A stretch of DNA of 64,000 bases from Pseudomonas sp. DTU12.3 (GCF_004124275.1 NZ_CP027218.1:4795001-4859000), one strand, 5' to 3'. Numbered from the stretch's first letter, positions 8,625 through 17,456 are shown. Numbers and translations are program-made. The notes: a model not told the origin generated them from the letters alone.

Positions 8625-9650
8625 TCAGTTGAAACCGCTGGTGGAAATAAAGTCGACGTCGGTTTTCGGTTCGGCCCGCATCAGTAGACCGATGACCTGC
8701 TCCAGCGTGCGTCCTTCGAACAGGATCGCATGCAGCCCGGCGACCAGCGGCATGTACACGCCGACCTCTTGGGATTTTGCCTTGAGCACTTTCAGGGTGT
8801 TAACCCCTTCGGCGACTTCACCGAGGCGCGACACCGCCTCGTCAAGGCTCAAGCCCTGACCGAGGGCGAAACCGACCTGATAGTTGCGGCTCTTCGGCGA
8901 CGAGCAGGTGACGATCAGATCGCCGACGCCGGCCAGCCCGAGGAAAGTCATCGGGTTCGCGCCCTGATTCACCGCAAACCGGGTCATCTCGGCCAACGCG
9001 CGGGTGATCAGCATGCTCTTGGTGTTCTCGCCCATCTCCAGTGCGACGGCCATGCCGGCGATGATCGCGTAAACGTTTTTCAACGCCCCGCCCAACTCGA
9101 CGCCGAAGCGGTCGGAGCTCGCGTAAACGCGGAAGGTGCGACCGTGCAAAGCGGCTTGCACTTGCTTGCAGAGTTCTTCGTCTTCGCTGGCGACCACCGT
9201 CGCGGTCAGCGCATGTTCGGCGATCTCGCGCGCCAGGTTCGGCCCGGACAACACGCCGATGCGTGCCTGCGGGGCGATCTCTTCGAGGATCTGGCTCATC
9301 AGTTTGAAGGTCTGCGCTTCGATGCCCTTGGTCAGGCTGACCAGCATCTTGCCGCGCAAGCGCTCGGCGTGAGCGGCCAATACCGTGCGCAACGCGCTGG
9401 ACGGCAGCGCGACAAAGCACAAATCGCAGGCGTCGAGGGTCGCTTGCAGGTCAGTGACAGCGGTCACGCCTGGCAGAATCTTGATGCCTTTGAGGTAACG
9501 CGGGTTTTCGCGATTGACGCGGATGGCCTCGGCCTGCTCCGGGTCACGCATCCACTGCAGGACTTGATGGCCGTTCTCGGCCAACAGGTTGGCCACGGCG
9601 GTACCAAAACTTCCGCCTCCCAGGACCGCAATCGGGCGCTGTTCAGTCAT
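8625..9650 (-). CDS. gpsA: Glycerol-3-phosphate dehydrogenase [NAD(P)+]
   Basis: A 341-residue cytosolic dehydrogenase that makes sn-glycerol 3-phosphate from dihydroxyacetone phosphate for phospholipid synthesis. The NAD(P)-binding GGGSFGTA follows the start; VSLTKGIE and GALKNVYAI, which carries the catalytic Lys, are present, as is the late GLAGVGDLIVTC region. ATG 9650 (MTEQRPIAVL) is the family start; the upstream open frame of 26 residues is unlikely. It heads an operon with the DUF4389 gene and sixA, a common Pseudomonas arrangement. Confidence 0.95.
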   Translation of the reverse strand: MTEQRPIAVLGGGSFGTAVANLLAENGHQVLQWMRDPEQAEAIRVNRENPRYLKGIKILPGVTAVTDLQATLDACDLCFVALPSSALRTVLAAHAERLRGKMLVSLTKGIEAQTFKLMSQILEEIAPQARIGVLSGPNLAREIAEHALTATVVASEDEELCKQVQAALHGRTFRVYASSDRFGVELGGALKNVYAIIAGMAVALEMGENTKSMLITRALAEMTRFAVNQGANPMTFLGLAGVGDLIVTCSSPKSRNYQVGFALGQGLSLDEAVSRLGEVAEGVNTLKVLKAKSQEVGVYMPLVAGLHAILFEGRTLEQVIGLLMRAEPKTDVDFISTSGFN

Positions 9651-9846
9651 ATGCAATCCGTTAATCCATACCAGTGGCGATGCCGGCATTATACGGGGCG
9701 ACCGAGTCGCGGCCAGCCCCAGCAACAATTACCGACACTTGTAGGCAGAAGACCAATAAAACCGAGGAAAATGCCTGCAACGTGACTGGAAAAGTCGCTG
9801 CCCTCGGTTAACATGCGCGCCAAATCTTTACGATCAAGGCTGCGTT

Positions 9847-11970
9847 GTGTTTTTTGCTCCTCCCCCACCGCGTTCGTCCCTGCTGCTGGCGCTGCTGTTC
9901 AGCCCGCTGGTGCAGGCGGACGATCTGTTTGTCGACAGCGAAACGTTGCCGCAAGTGCTGACGGCCACGCGCCTGAAACAGACACCGGCAGAAGTGCCCG
10001 GGAGCATGACCGTCATCGACAGCGAATTGATCAACGCCAGCGGCGCCCGCGACATCAGCGAATTGCTCCGGCTGGTACCGGGGATGATGGTCGGCAACAT
10101 CAGCGGCAATCAGGCGGCGGTCAATTACCACGGCACCAACGCCACTGAAGCGCGGCGCATGCAGGTACTGATCGACGGCCGCTCTGTGTACCGCGCAGGG
10201 TTGGCCACGGTGGACTGGAGTGACATCCCGGTGGCCATGGAAGACATCGAGCGCATCGAAGTCTTTCGCGGCCCGAACACCGTCAGCTATGGCGCCAACG
10301 CGCTGATGGCGGTGGTCAACATCATCACCCGCAACCCGGCGGACAGCCACGGCACACGCCTGAAATACAGCCGTGGCCAACGTGGCATCAACGATTTCTA
10401 CGCCAGTCAGGGCACTGGCTGGGATGGCGGCGATTTACGCCTGTCGCTGTCCGGTCAGGAAGACGACGGTTTCGATACTGATCGCAGCGGCGCCGATTAT
10501 CGTGACAGCCGCCGTCTGAACCGTTTCAGTCTTGCGGTCAGCCACAGCCTCAACGACGACCAGAGTCTCGACTGGCAGGTCAACGCCAAAGATGGCAGCA
10601 ACCAGCGGCCCTACACCTACCGTCCAGTGTTCTCGGGGATTACCGCCGCTGGCAACAATTCCGACGTGGTGGCCAAGGATTACGCCGGATCGGTGCGCTG
10701 GAATCTCGACATCAACCCTGAACACAGCCTTTATATACAAGGCTCGGCGCAACACTGGGATCGCCAGCAAACCTGGCGCGCCTGTGACGCCGAGGTGTCG
10801 TTCAGCCCGGAGTTGACCCAACTGTGGCAACTCGATCCGAATTACACCGAACGCCTGGCGCGCAACATTACCCGGTTTACTGGCCCCGGCGCGGCGCCCG
10901 GCACGCCGCAGGAAATGGCCCTGGCGAATCAGGTGCTCGATCAATGGCGCAACGGTGCCAGCCAGACCCTGTGCGGCGACATCGACCAGAGCGCCCGCGA
11001 ATCGCGCTACGACCTGGAATTGCAGGACACCCTCAGCCTGTCCGACAGCCTGCGTCTGGTCAGCGGCATGAACTATCGTTACGACCGCGCCGACTCCGAA
11101 ACCTATTTCAATGGCACGCTGGACGACACCACGTGGCGCGCGTTCGGCCAACTGGAATGGCGCGCCACTGAACACTGGCTGTTACAGGGCGGGGCGATGT
11201 TCGAAGACACGCAACTGATCGGCAGTTCGCTGACGCCGCGCTTTGCCGTCAACTATCTGATCAATCCGCGCCATGGCCTGCGCGCGGTGTACTCGGAAGC
11301 GATCCGCTCACCAGACATGTTCGAGAACAATGTCAACTGGAGCTATCAGGTCAACAACCTGCGGCCCTCGGCCTACGGACAGTCTTCGGCGCGTTACTTC
11401 GTCAAGACGCGCGGCCCGGGCGATCTTGATCAGGAACACATGCGCTCGCGCGAGCTGGGCTACAACGGCTATTTTGCCGAACTCGGCCTGGCACTCGACG
11501 TAAAGCTGTTCTACGACGAAATAACCGGGATGATCAGCGAGCCATTGCGCAATAACCAGTACATCGCCAGCAACGCCAACAGCTCACGTTTTCGCGGTAC
11601 TGAAACCCAGCTCGACTGGCGCGTGAGCCGGGCCGACCGCTTGCGTTTCACTTACGCCTTTGTCGATGCCGAGGCGAGCAATCCGCTGGATCAGCAATTC
11701 ACTTCACGCAACAGCGGTTCCGCCGGCTGGCTGCGCGACTGGGGCCACGGCTGGAACAGCGCTCTCTTCTATTACGGTGACAACGCGCTCAATGGCTACC
11801 GCTTCGAACGCGTCGACACACGCATCGCCAAACGCATCCCGCTGGGCAAGGCACAGTTGCAATTGGCCGGAGTGCTGCAACAGCGCCTCGACCACGAGCC
11901 GACCACCTTCGTCGATAACAACTACGACGAACGCCGGGTGATGTACTTCAGCGCCGAGCTGGAGTTCTAG
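9847..11970 (+). CDS. TonB-dependent outer-membrane receptor
   Basis: A 707-residue receptor with a signal peptide (cleavage near VQADD), a possible TonB box (ETLPQVLTA), a plug domain (GARDISELLRLVPGMMV; VLIDGRSVYRAG; ERIEVFRGPNTVSYGANALM) and a beta-barrel ending in the C-terminal Phe signature SAELEF. A Cys pair (RACDAE, TLCGDI) lies in an extracellular-loop region. The start is GTG 9847 with AAGG 7 bases before it. The gene is followed 1 base later by a periplasmic binding-like protein and then by a hybrid kinase that overlaps it, so the receptor probably feeds a ligand to a signalling or uptake route. The ligand is unknown; there is no Fur-box-like site that I can see. Confidence 0.9.
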   Translation: MFFAPPPPRSSLLLALLFSPLVQADDLFVDSETLPQVLTATRLKQTPAEVPGSMTVIDSELINASGARDISELLRLVPGMMVGNISGNQAAVNYHGTNATEARRMQVLIDGRSVYRAGLATVDWSDIPVAMEDIERIEVFRGPNTVSYGANALMAVVNIITRNPADSHGTRLKYSRGQRGINDFYASQGTGWDGGDLRLSLSGQEDDGFDTDRSGADYRDSRRLNRFSLAVSHSLNDDQSLDWQVNAKDGSNQRPYTYRPVFSGITAAGNNSDVVAKDYAGSVRWNLDINPEHSLYIQGSAQHWDRQQTWRACDAEVSFSPELTQLWQLDPNYTERLARNITRFTGPGAAPGTPQEMALANQVLDQWRNGASQTLCGDIDQSARESRYDLELQDTLSLSDSLRLVSGMNYRYDRADSETYFNGTLDDTTWRAFGQLEWRATEHWLLQGGAMFEDTQLIGSSLTPRFAVNYLINPRHGLRAVYSEAIRSPDMFENNVNWSYQVNNLRPSAYGQSSARYFVKTRGPGDLDQEHMRSRELGYNGYFAELGLALDVKLFYDEITGMISEPLRNNQYIASNANSSRFRGTETQLDWRVSRADRLRFTYAFVDAEASNPLDQQFTSRNSGSAGWLRDWGHGWNSALFYYGDNALNGYRFERVDTRIAKRIPLGKAQLQLAGVLQQRLDHEPTTFVDNNYDERRVMYFSAELEF

Positions 11971-11971
11971 G

Positions 11972-12904
11972 ATGCGCAACGGCCTGTCACGGAAGACGCC
12001 AACCCTGGGCCACTGGCTGGCCGGGGTCTGTCTGTTTTTGACCGCGTGGCTGCACGGTGTCGCGGTGCAGGCTGCGGACATTCTGCTGACCGGCGCCGAG
12101 GAAAGCCCCGGCGTGCAAGCGTTCGTTCAGGCACTGAGCGAATTGCGTCCGACCGACAACGTGCGTTTCCAGCCGCTGGCCAGTCTGCCGGCACCGGGCA
12201 AGCTGCCGGCCAGCCTGCGCCTGATCCTGCTCGATCTGCCGAGCCTCGATTGGCGCCTGCAGGATTCCAAAGGCCCGGCAACGCTGGTGCTGCGCATCAG
12301 TCGCCTGCAAGCCCGCCAGCGTTTTGGTGACGCCGAACCTGCACACTTGAGCCTGCTGTGGAGCGATCCGCCGCTGAGCCGGCAACTGCAATTGATCCGA
12401 AGGATTTTGCCGCAGGCACGGCGGGTCGGCGTGCTGTTCGATCAGCACAGCGAGTTTCTGCTGAAAGAACTGAATCTGGCCGCACAACCGCTGAATCTGC
12501 AGATCGTCAGCCAGCGCTGGGACAACACCCTCGACAGTCGTCCGCTGCAAGCCGTGCTGAAAAACAGCGACGTGTTGCTGGGCCTCGACGATCCCGATCT
12601 GTACAACCCGAAGACCGCGAAAAACCTCTTGCTCAGCAGCTATTCGCGGCAAGTCGCGCTGGTCGGGCCCAACGTCGCCTTCGTCCGTGCCGGCAGCCTG
12701 GCCAGCAGCTACAGCGATCAGAACGATTGGCTGGCGATCCTCGATCAATTGCTCGACCAGCCCTCGGCTACATGGCCGCGATCGCTCTACCCCGCACGTT
12801 TTAACGTTTCAAGTAATGCGCAGGTGGCTCGTTCACTAGGTATCGAACCGCTGAACGATGCGTCTGTCGCCAGAGCGCTGGCTGAAGGAGAACGCCGCCC
12901 ATGA
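11972..12904 (+). CDS. Periplasmic substrate-binding-like protein (ABC_sub_bind type)
   Basis: A 310-residue exported protein (signal peptide ending near VAVQA, about residue 35). Its order of segments (ILLTGAEESPGVQAFVQAL, then RRVGVLFDQHSEF, then DVLLGLDDPDLYN) resembles ABC-type uncharacterised periplasmic components (PF04392-like) with two Rossmann lobes. No ABC permease or ATPase is nearby. It begins 1 base after the receptor gene, with GGAG 7 bases before ATG, and its stop overlaps the hybrid kinase start by ATGA. It may bind the ligand brought in by the receptor and present it to the kinase sensor domain; this is inference. Confidence 0.8.
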   Translation: MRNGLSRKTPTLGHWLAGVCLFLTAWLHGVAVQAADILLTGAEESPGVQAFVQALSELRPTDNVRFQPLASLPAPGKLPASLRLILLDLPSLDWRLQDSKGPATLVLRISRLQARQRFGDAEPAHLSLLWSDPPLSRQLQLIRRILPQARRVGVLFDQHSEFLLKELNLAAQPLNLQIVSQRWDNTLDSRPLQAVLKNSDVLLGLDDPDLYNPKTAKNLLLSSYSRQVALVGPNVAFVRAGSLASSYSDQNDWLAILDQLLDQPSATWPRSLYPARFNVSSNAQVARSLGIEPLNDASVARALAEGERRP

Positions 12905-14805
12905 GTTTCCGTCGCCGTTGGGACATCAACACCCGCACTCAGCTGATCAGCCTGGGCCCGGCGTTGTTGCTGACCTTGCTGTTGATCAGCTTCTTCACCT
13001 TTGTGCGCATCCAGGATTTGCGCCAGGAGCTGAATCACACCGGCCAACTGATCGCCAACCAACTCGCGCCCGCCACCGAGTACGGGGTGATTTCCGGCAA
13101 CAACGAAGTGCTGGAGAGTCTGCTCAAAGCCACGCTGGCCACGCCCAATGTGCGTTTTCTCGAAGTGCAGGACAGCGCCAACCGGATTCTGGTGTACGTT
13201 GAGCAACCAGCGGACACGCACAATCGCCCGCATCAGGTCGAAGTGTTTCAGGCGCCGGTACGGCTGCAGCGAATCTCCCTGCACAATGATTTCTTTCAGG
13301 ACGGCAAAGTCAGCAATGGAGCGGCCGCCGAGGATTATCTGGGACGCGTGATTGTCGGTCTGTCCAACGATGCCTTCAGTCAGCGCCAACAGGAAATTCT
13401 GCTCAAGGCCGGGATTCTGGCGCTGTTCGCCCTGCTCTTTACCTTTGTCCTGGCGCGGCGTCTGGCCGGCAGCCTGTCGCAGCCGATTCGCGACATCGGT
13501 AATGCGGTCAAGGCGATTCAGGACGGCGACTATAAAACCCCGCTGCCGATTGTCGATGACACCGAACTGGGCGCCTTGTCGCAGCACATCAACAACCTCG
13601 CCCAGGCGCTGGAGCAGGCCAGCCGCGAACAGCATCAGGCCATGGCGCAATTGATCCAGACCCGCGAAGAAGCGGAAAAGGCCAACAACGCCAAATCCGA
13701 TTTCCTCGCGATGATGAGCCATGAACTGCGCACCCCCATGAACGGCGTACTGGGCATGCTGCAATTGCTCGAAACCACTGAGATGACCGAGGAGCAGATC
13801 GAGTATGCCGCTCTCGCGTCGGAGTCCACCGAGCACTTGCTGAAGGTCATCAACGACATTCTCGACTTCTCGCGGATCGAGCGTTCGGAACTGGAACTGG
13901 AGCACATACCTTTCAACCTCACCGAGCTGATTGGTGCCTGCGCGCAGTCGTTCCAGCACAGTGCGGTGCAACGCGGCCTGGCATTGCACCTGCAAATTCC
14001 CGACGACATGCGCGGTTTGCAGGTGCAGGGCGATCCGACACGGATCCGGCAGATTCTGGTCAACCTGGTCGGCAACGCGCTGAAGTTCACCGAACAGGGC
14101 CGGGTCAGCATCGAGGCGCAATGGCAATCGCTGGACCACGAGTTGCTGTGGTTCACCTGCTCGGTGCGCGACAGCGGCATTGGTATCTCGTCGGCAAGCC
14201 TGGAGCTGATGTTCAACGCCTTCCAGCAGGCCGACAGCTCGATTTCGCGGCGTTACGGCGGCACCGGCCTCGGCCTGCCGATCGCGCGCACCCTCGCGGA
14301 ACGCATGGGCGGCACCTTGCGCGCGCAAAGCGAGGAAGGTCGCGGCTCGGTGTTCACCCTGGAAATCCCGCTGGCCCTCTATAAGCAGGCGCTGCCGCCA
14401 CTGGCCGCGCCACGCGCGCTCAACGGCAAGGCCCATGGCGAAGGTCGCAATGTCTTGCTGGTGGAAGACAATCCGGTCAATCAGACCGTTATCGAAGCGA
14501 TGCTGCGCAGTCTGGGCTTTACTGTCAGCGTCGCCACCGATGGCGCGCAGGCCGTGAGCAGCGCTGCAGACAATGATTTCGAAGTGATTCTGATGGATTG
14601 CCGCTTGCCGATCATCGACGGCTACGAAGCCACGCGACAGATCCGGCGCCTGCCGGGACGCAGCGAAGTGCCGATCATCGCCCTGACCGCCAACGCCTTG
14701 CAGGGCGACCGCGAAACCTGCCTGGCGGCGGGCATGAACGATTATCTGGCGAAGCCGTTCAAACGTAATGATCTGCAGCAGATTCTGCAGCGCTGGGTGT
14801 CGTAG
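12901..14805 (+). CDS. Hybrid sensor histidine kinase/response regulator, PA1611-like
   Basis: A 634-residue inner-membrane hybrid kinase. TM1 (about 17-38) and TM2 (about 163-185) flank a periplasmic domain of about 125 residues. These are followed by HAMP, HisKA (MMSHELRTPMNG, His274), HATPase (NLVGNALKF, DSGIGIS, GGTGLGLPIA) and a receiver domain with phospho-accepting Asp566 (LMDCRLPIIDG) and the late Lys (YLAKPF). There is no HPt domain, so it needs an external transmitter such as HptB. Position next to fabA matches P. aeruginosa PA1611, which binds RetS and modulates the GacS/Rsm switch. The periplasmic sequence resembles that of GacS here. Confidence 0.92.
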   Translation: MSFRRRWDINTRTQLISLGPALLLTLLLISFFTFVRIQDLRQELNHTGQLIANQLAPATEYGVISGNNEVLESLLKATLATPNVRFLEVQDSANRILVYVEQPADTHNRPHQVEVFQAPVRLQRISLHNDFFQDGKVSNGAAAEDYLGRVIVGLSNDAFSQRQQEILLKAGILALFALLFTFVLARRLAGSLSQPIRDIGNAVKAIQDGDYKTPLPIVDDTELGALSQHINNLAQALEQASREQHQAMAQLIQTREEAEKANNAKSDFLAMMSHELRTPMNGVLGMLQLLETTEMTEEQIEYAALASESTEHLLKVINDILDFSRIERSELELEHIPFNLTELIGACAQSFQHSAVQRGLALHLQIPDDMRGLQVQGDPTRIRQILVNLVGNALKFTEQGRVSIEAQWQSLDHELLWFTCSVRDSGIGISSASLELMFNAFQQADSSISRRYGGTGLGLPIARTLAERMGGTLRAQSEEGRGSVFTLEIPLALYKQALPPLAAPRALNGKAHGEGRNVLLVEDNPVNQTVIEAMLRSLGFTVSVATDGAQAVSSAADNDFEVILMDCRLPIIDGYEATRQIRRLPGRSEVPIIALTANALQGDRETCLAAGMNDYLAKPFKRNDLQQILQRWVS

Positions 14806-14871
14806 TGTGGGCCTTTCGACCATCTGCGACTGGCGTGAAAAGCGAAAGTGCGGCAGTCTTAGGCACCCGAA

Positions 14872-14891
14872 CAAGCCTCAAAAGGGGCTTG
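14872..14891 (+). terminator. Hairpin after the hybrid kinase gene (possible terminator)
   Basis: CAAGCCTC and GGGGCTTG pair around an AAAA loop with one G-T pair. The downstream tail is AATAAAAATTT rather than a T-run, so intrinsic termination is doubtful. Confidence 0.4.
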
Positions 14892-14903
14892 AATAAAAAT
14901 TTC

Positions 14904-14921
14904 AGTGCACAAGTGTACATT
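14904..14921 (+). promoter_or_regulatory. Possible DesT-like operator upstream of fabA
   Basis: AGTGCACAAGTGTACATT is an imperfect palindrome 131 bases before fabA. It matches my recollection of the DesT operator at about 12 of 18 positions (half-sites AGTGCAC against AGTGAAC). DesT is known to act on fabAB in P. aeruginosa. The match is partial. Confidence 0.35.
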
Positions 14922-15052
14922 CATGTCCTTGGTGCTGTGACTTTCACCACAACGCAATAGTCTATGAGTAGGCTGCCGGTTCGAGGCATGAACGCGTCGA
15001 TCGGTCGGGAAGATTTGCCCCACCTGCCGCATGGGATTATTGAGGAGCTCGC

Positions 15053-15568
15053 ATGACCAAACAAAACGCCTTTACTCGGGAAGATCTGCTGCGCTGCAGT
15101 CGCGGTGAGCTGTTCGGCCCAGGTAACGCGCAACTGCCCGCCCCGAACATGCTGATGGTGGATCGCATCACCCATATCAGCGAAGAAGGTGGCAAGTACG
15201 GCAAAGGTGAATTGGTCGCCGAGCTGGATATCACCCCTGACCTGTGGTTCTTCGCCTGCCATTTCGAAGGCGATCCGGTGATGCCGGGCTGCCTGGGTCT
15301 GGACGCCATGTGGCAACTGGTCGGCTTCTTCCTGGGCTGGCAAGGCCTGCCGGGCCGTGGCCGTGCGCTGGGTTCGGGCGAAGTGAAATTCTTCGGTCAG
15401 GTGCTGCCGACCGCCAAGAAAGTCACCTACAACATTCAAATCAAGCGCGTCCTCAAGGGCAAGCTGAACCTGGCCATTGCCGACGGTTCGGTGTCTGTTG
15501 ACGGTCGCGAAATCTACACCGCCGAAGGCCTTCGCGTCGGCGTGTTCACCTCCACTGACAACTTCTAA
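15053..15568 (+). CDS. fabA: 3-hydroxydecanoyl-ACP dehydratase/isomerase
   Basis: A 171-residue hotdog enzyme that introduces the cis double bond at the C10 stage of fatty acid synthesis. Catalytic His70 (FFACHFEGDPVMPG) and Asp84 (GCLGLDAMWQ) are in place, as in E. coli FabA. GGAG before ATG supports the start. It lies 11 bases upstream of fabB and the pair forms the standard Pseudomonas fabAB operon for unsaturated fatty acids. It is transcribed after a region with a possible DesT operator. Confidence 0.98.
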   Translation: MTKQNAFTREDLLRCSRGELFGPGNAQLPAPNMLMVDRITHISEEGGKYGKGELVAELDITPDLWFFACHFEGDPVMPGCLGLDAMWQLVGFFLGWQGLPGRGRALGSGEVKFFGQVLPTAKKVTYNIQIKRVLKGKLNLAIADGSVSVDGREIYTAEGLRVGVFTSTDNF

Positions 15569-15579
15569 GGGTTATTCGC

Positions 15580-16800
15580 ATGCGCCGCGTCGTTATCACT
15601 GGTCTGGGCATTGTTTCGTGCCTGGGCAATGACAAAGAGACCGTCTCCGCTAACCTGCGTGCAAGCCGCCCTGGCATCCGGTTCAACCCGGAATATGCTG
15701 AAATGGGTCTGCGTAGCCAGGTTTCCGGCTCCATCGACCTCAACCTTGAAGAGCTGATCGATCGCAAGATCTATCGCTTTGTCGGCCACGCAGCGGCTTA
15801 CGCCTACCTGGCCATGAAAGACGCCATTGCTGACTCCGGCCTGACCGAAGAGCAAGTGTCCAACCCGCGTACCGGCCTTGTTGCTGGCTCCGGTGGTGCT
15901 TCCACGCTGAACCAGATGGAAGCGCTGGACATCCTGCGCGAGAAAGGCGTGAAACGCGTTGGCCCATACCGTGTAACGCGGACCATGAGCAGCACCGTTT
16001 CCGCTTGCCTGGCCACGCCATTCAAGATCAAGGGCCTGAACTACTCCATCGCTTCTGCCTGCGCCACCAGTGCTCACTGCATCGGTACCGCCATGGAACA
16101 GATCCAGATGGGCAAGCAGGACATCGTCTTCGCCGGTGGCGGTGAAGAAGAGCACTGGAGCCAGTCGTTCCTGTTCGACGCCATGGGCGCTCTGTCCAGC
16201 AAGCGTAACGACACCCCGGAACAGGCTTCCCGTGCCTACGACAAAGACCGTGACGGTTTCGTCATCGCTGGTGGTGGCGGCATGGTCGTGGTTGAAGAGC
16301 TGGAACACGCTCTGGCCCGTGGCGCCAAGATCTACGCCGAAATCGTTGGCTACGGCGCTACGTCCGATGGCTACGACATGGTTGCCCCAAGCGGCGAAGG
16401 CGCGATCCGCTGCATGCAGATGGCGATGTCCACCGTTGATACCCCGATCGACTACCTGAACACCCACGGCACCTCGACTCCGGTCGGCGACGTCGCGGAA
16501 ATGAAAGGTGTGCGTGAAGTGTTCGGCGACAAGGCTCCAGCGATCAGCTCGACCAAAAGCCTGTCCGGTCACTCCCTGGGCGCTGCCGGCGTTCACGAAG
16601 CGATCTACTGCATGCTGATGATGGAAGGCAACTTCATTGCCGGTTCCGCCAACATCGACGAGCTGGACCCTGAAGTGGCCGATCTGCCAGTGCTGACCAA
16701 GACCCGCGAGAACGCCACCATCAACACCGTGATGAGCAACAGCTTCGGCTTCGGCGGCACCAACGCCACGCTGGTACTGAAGCGCTGGGAAGGCAAGTAA
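15580..16800 (+). CDS. fabB: 3-oxoacyl-ACP synthase I
   Basis: A 406-residue condensing enzyme that elongates the cis-3-decenoyl-ACP made by FabA. The catalytic triad is visible as Cys161 (SACATSAHC), His296 (THGTSTPVGD) and His331 (SGHSLGAAG), offset by two from the E. coli numbering. FGFGGTNA near the C-terminus completes the active site. It directly follows fabA. Synonymous codon choice in fabAB (CTG and GGC-rich, almost no rare codons) suits high expression. A strong intrinsic terminator begins 27 bases after the stop. Confidence 0.98.
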   Translation: MRRVVITGLGIVSCLGNDKETVSANLRASRPGIRFNPEYAEMGLRSQVSGSIDLNLEELIDRKIYRFVGHAAAYAYLAMKDAIADSGLTEEQVSNPRTGLVAGSGGASTLNQMEALDILREKGVKRVGPYRVTRTMSSTVSACLATPFKIKGLNYSIASACATSAHCIGTAMEQIQMGKQDIVFAGGGEEEHWSQSFLFDAMGALSSKRNDTPEQASRAYDKDRDGFVIAGGGGMVVVEELEHALARGAKIYAEIVGYGATSDGYDMVAPSGEGAIRCMQMAMSTVDTPIDYLNTHGTSTPVGDVAEMKGVREVFGDKAPAISSTKSLSGHSLGAAGVHEAIYCMLMMEGNFIAGSANIDELDPEVADLPVLTKTRENATINTVMSNSFGFGGTNATLVLKRWEGK

Positions 16801-16826
16801 TTCCCCCCGCTTGAGCCACACATGAA

Positions 16827-16857
16827 AACGCCCCGACTGGTTCGGGGCGTTTTTTTT
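16827..16857 (+). terminator. Rho-independent terminator of fabAB
   Basis: AACGCCCCGA and TCGGGGCGTT pair around a CTGGT-type loop and are followed by an eight-base T-run. Confidence 0.93.
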
Positions 16858-16894
16858 CGTCTGCAGAAAACTCACGGCCGACACAAACTCCTTA

Positions 16895-16988
16895 TGTAGG
16901 AGCTGCCGAAGGCTGCGATCTGTTGATCTGATCGTTCCCACGCTCTGCGTGGGAACGATCAAGATCGCAGCCTTCGGCAGCTCCTACA
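16895..16988. repeat. Composite inverted repeat: family B with a second palindrome in its loop
   Basis: The outer arms are family B (TGTAGGAGCTGCCGAAGGCT and its inverse). The loop holds another perfect palindrome, GATCGTTCCCACGC (16930-16943) and its inverse (16947-16960) around TCT. This is the only composite of this type in the window. Confidence 0.85.
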
Positions 16989-17116
16989 GGGGGATTGGGT
17001 GTTCTGGAGATGAAACTTCTGTCATGAAACTTAGCGGCCTGCGACCGAATGTCGCGGATTCCGTGGGCTGTAGCACTGTTGCGGTTTTCGCAAAAATACA
17101 TTGCACAAACTGAGCG

Positions 17117-17146
17117 TTTACTTAGCAAGCTAACAAATCATATAAA
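17117..17146 (+). promoter_or_regulatory. Promoter with SlyA-type operator (TTAGCAAGCTAA) for the 62-residue gene
   Basis: A -35 (TTTACT, 17117-17122), an 18-base spacer and a -10 (TATAAA, 17141-17146) precede the small gene. TTAGCAAGCTAA at 17122-17133 is a perfect 5-2-5 palindrome equal to the consensus I recall for SlyA/MarR-family binding and occupies the spacer, where a bound repressor would block RNA polymerase. Confidence 0.6.
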
Positions 17147-17197
17147 AGAGTCCTGCACACGCCTTGCTGCAGATAACTTGAGATTTGGAGCTAGCAG

Positions 17198-17386
17198 ATG
17201 ACTGTAAAAGTAACTGAACGCGACGATTCACACATGTCCCACGAAGGCGTAGCCGCCGGTATCCGCATCTGGGATGTGCATCAACAAGACTTGCTGGTCG
17301 GCATGTTCCACAACGAGATCGATGCCCACAACTACAAGGCCGAACTGGAAGTGCAAGAACAACAGCGAGACACCCGCTCCTCCTGA
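17198..17386 (+). CDS. Conserved hypothetical small protein (62 residues)
   Basis: A 62-residue acidic soluble protein (MTVKVTERDDSHMSHEG). It has no signal peptide or membrane helix and no family I can name. GGAG (17187-17190) lies 7 bases before ATG and a promoter with a SlyA-type palindrome precedes it, so it is probably a real gene. It is monocistronic: a bidirectional 15-bp stem terminator follows 18 bases after the stop and is shared with the convergent DUF2058 gene. The region marks the join between a fabAB-type and a relA-type neighbourhood. Function unknown. Confidence 0.75.
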   Translation: MTVKVTERDDSHMSHEGVAAGIRIWDVHQQDLLVGMFHNEIDAHNYKAELEVQEQQRDTRSS

Positions 17387-17404
17387 TTCAACCACAGCAT
17401 TGAA

Positions 17405-17439
17405 AACGACAAACCCCGCCATGAGCGGGGTTTGTCGTT
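17405..17439. terminator. Bidirectional terminator
   Basis: The 15-bp perfect stem AACGACAAACCCCGC / GCGGGGTTTGTCGTT around CATGA lies between convergent genes (the small gene on + and DUF2058 on -). Confidence 0.9.
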
Positions 17440-17456
17440 GTTACGGCTTTATCGAT

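Noticed and set aside
12787..14874. A 695-codon open frame antisense to the hybrid kinase gene
   Set aside because: It mirrors the GC-biased codon pattern of the real gene, has no family motif and no ribosome site; long antisense frames are expected at this GC.
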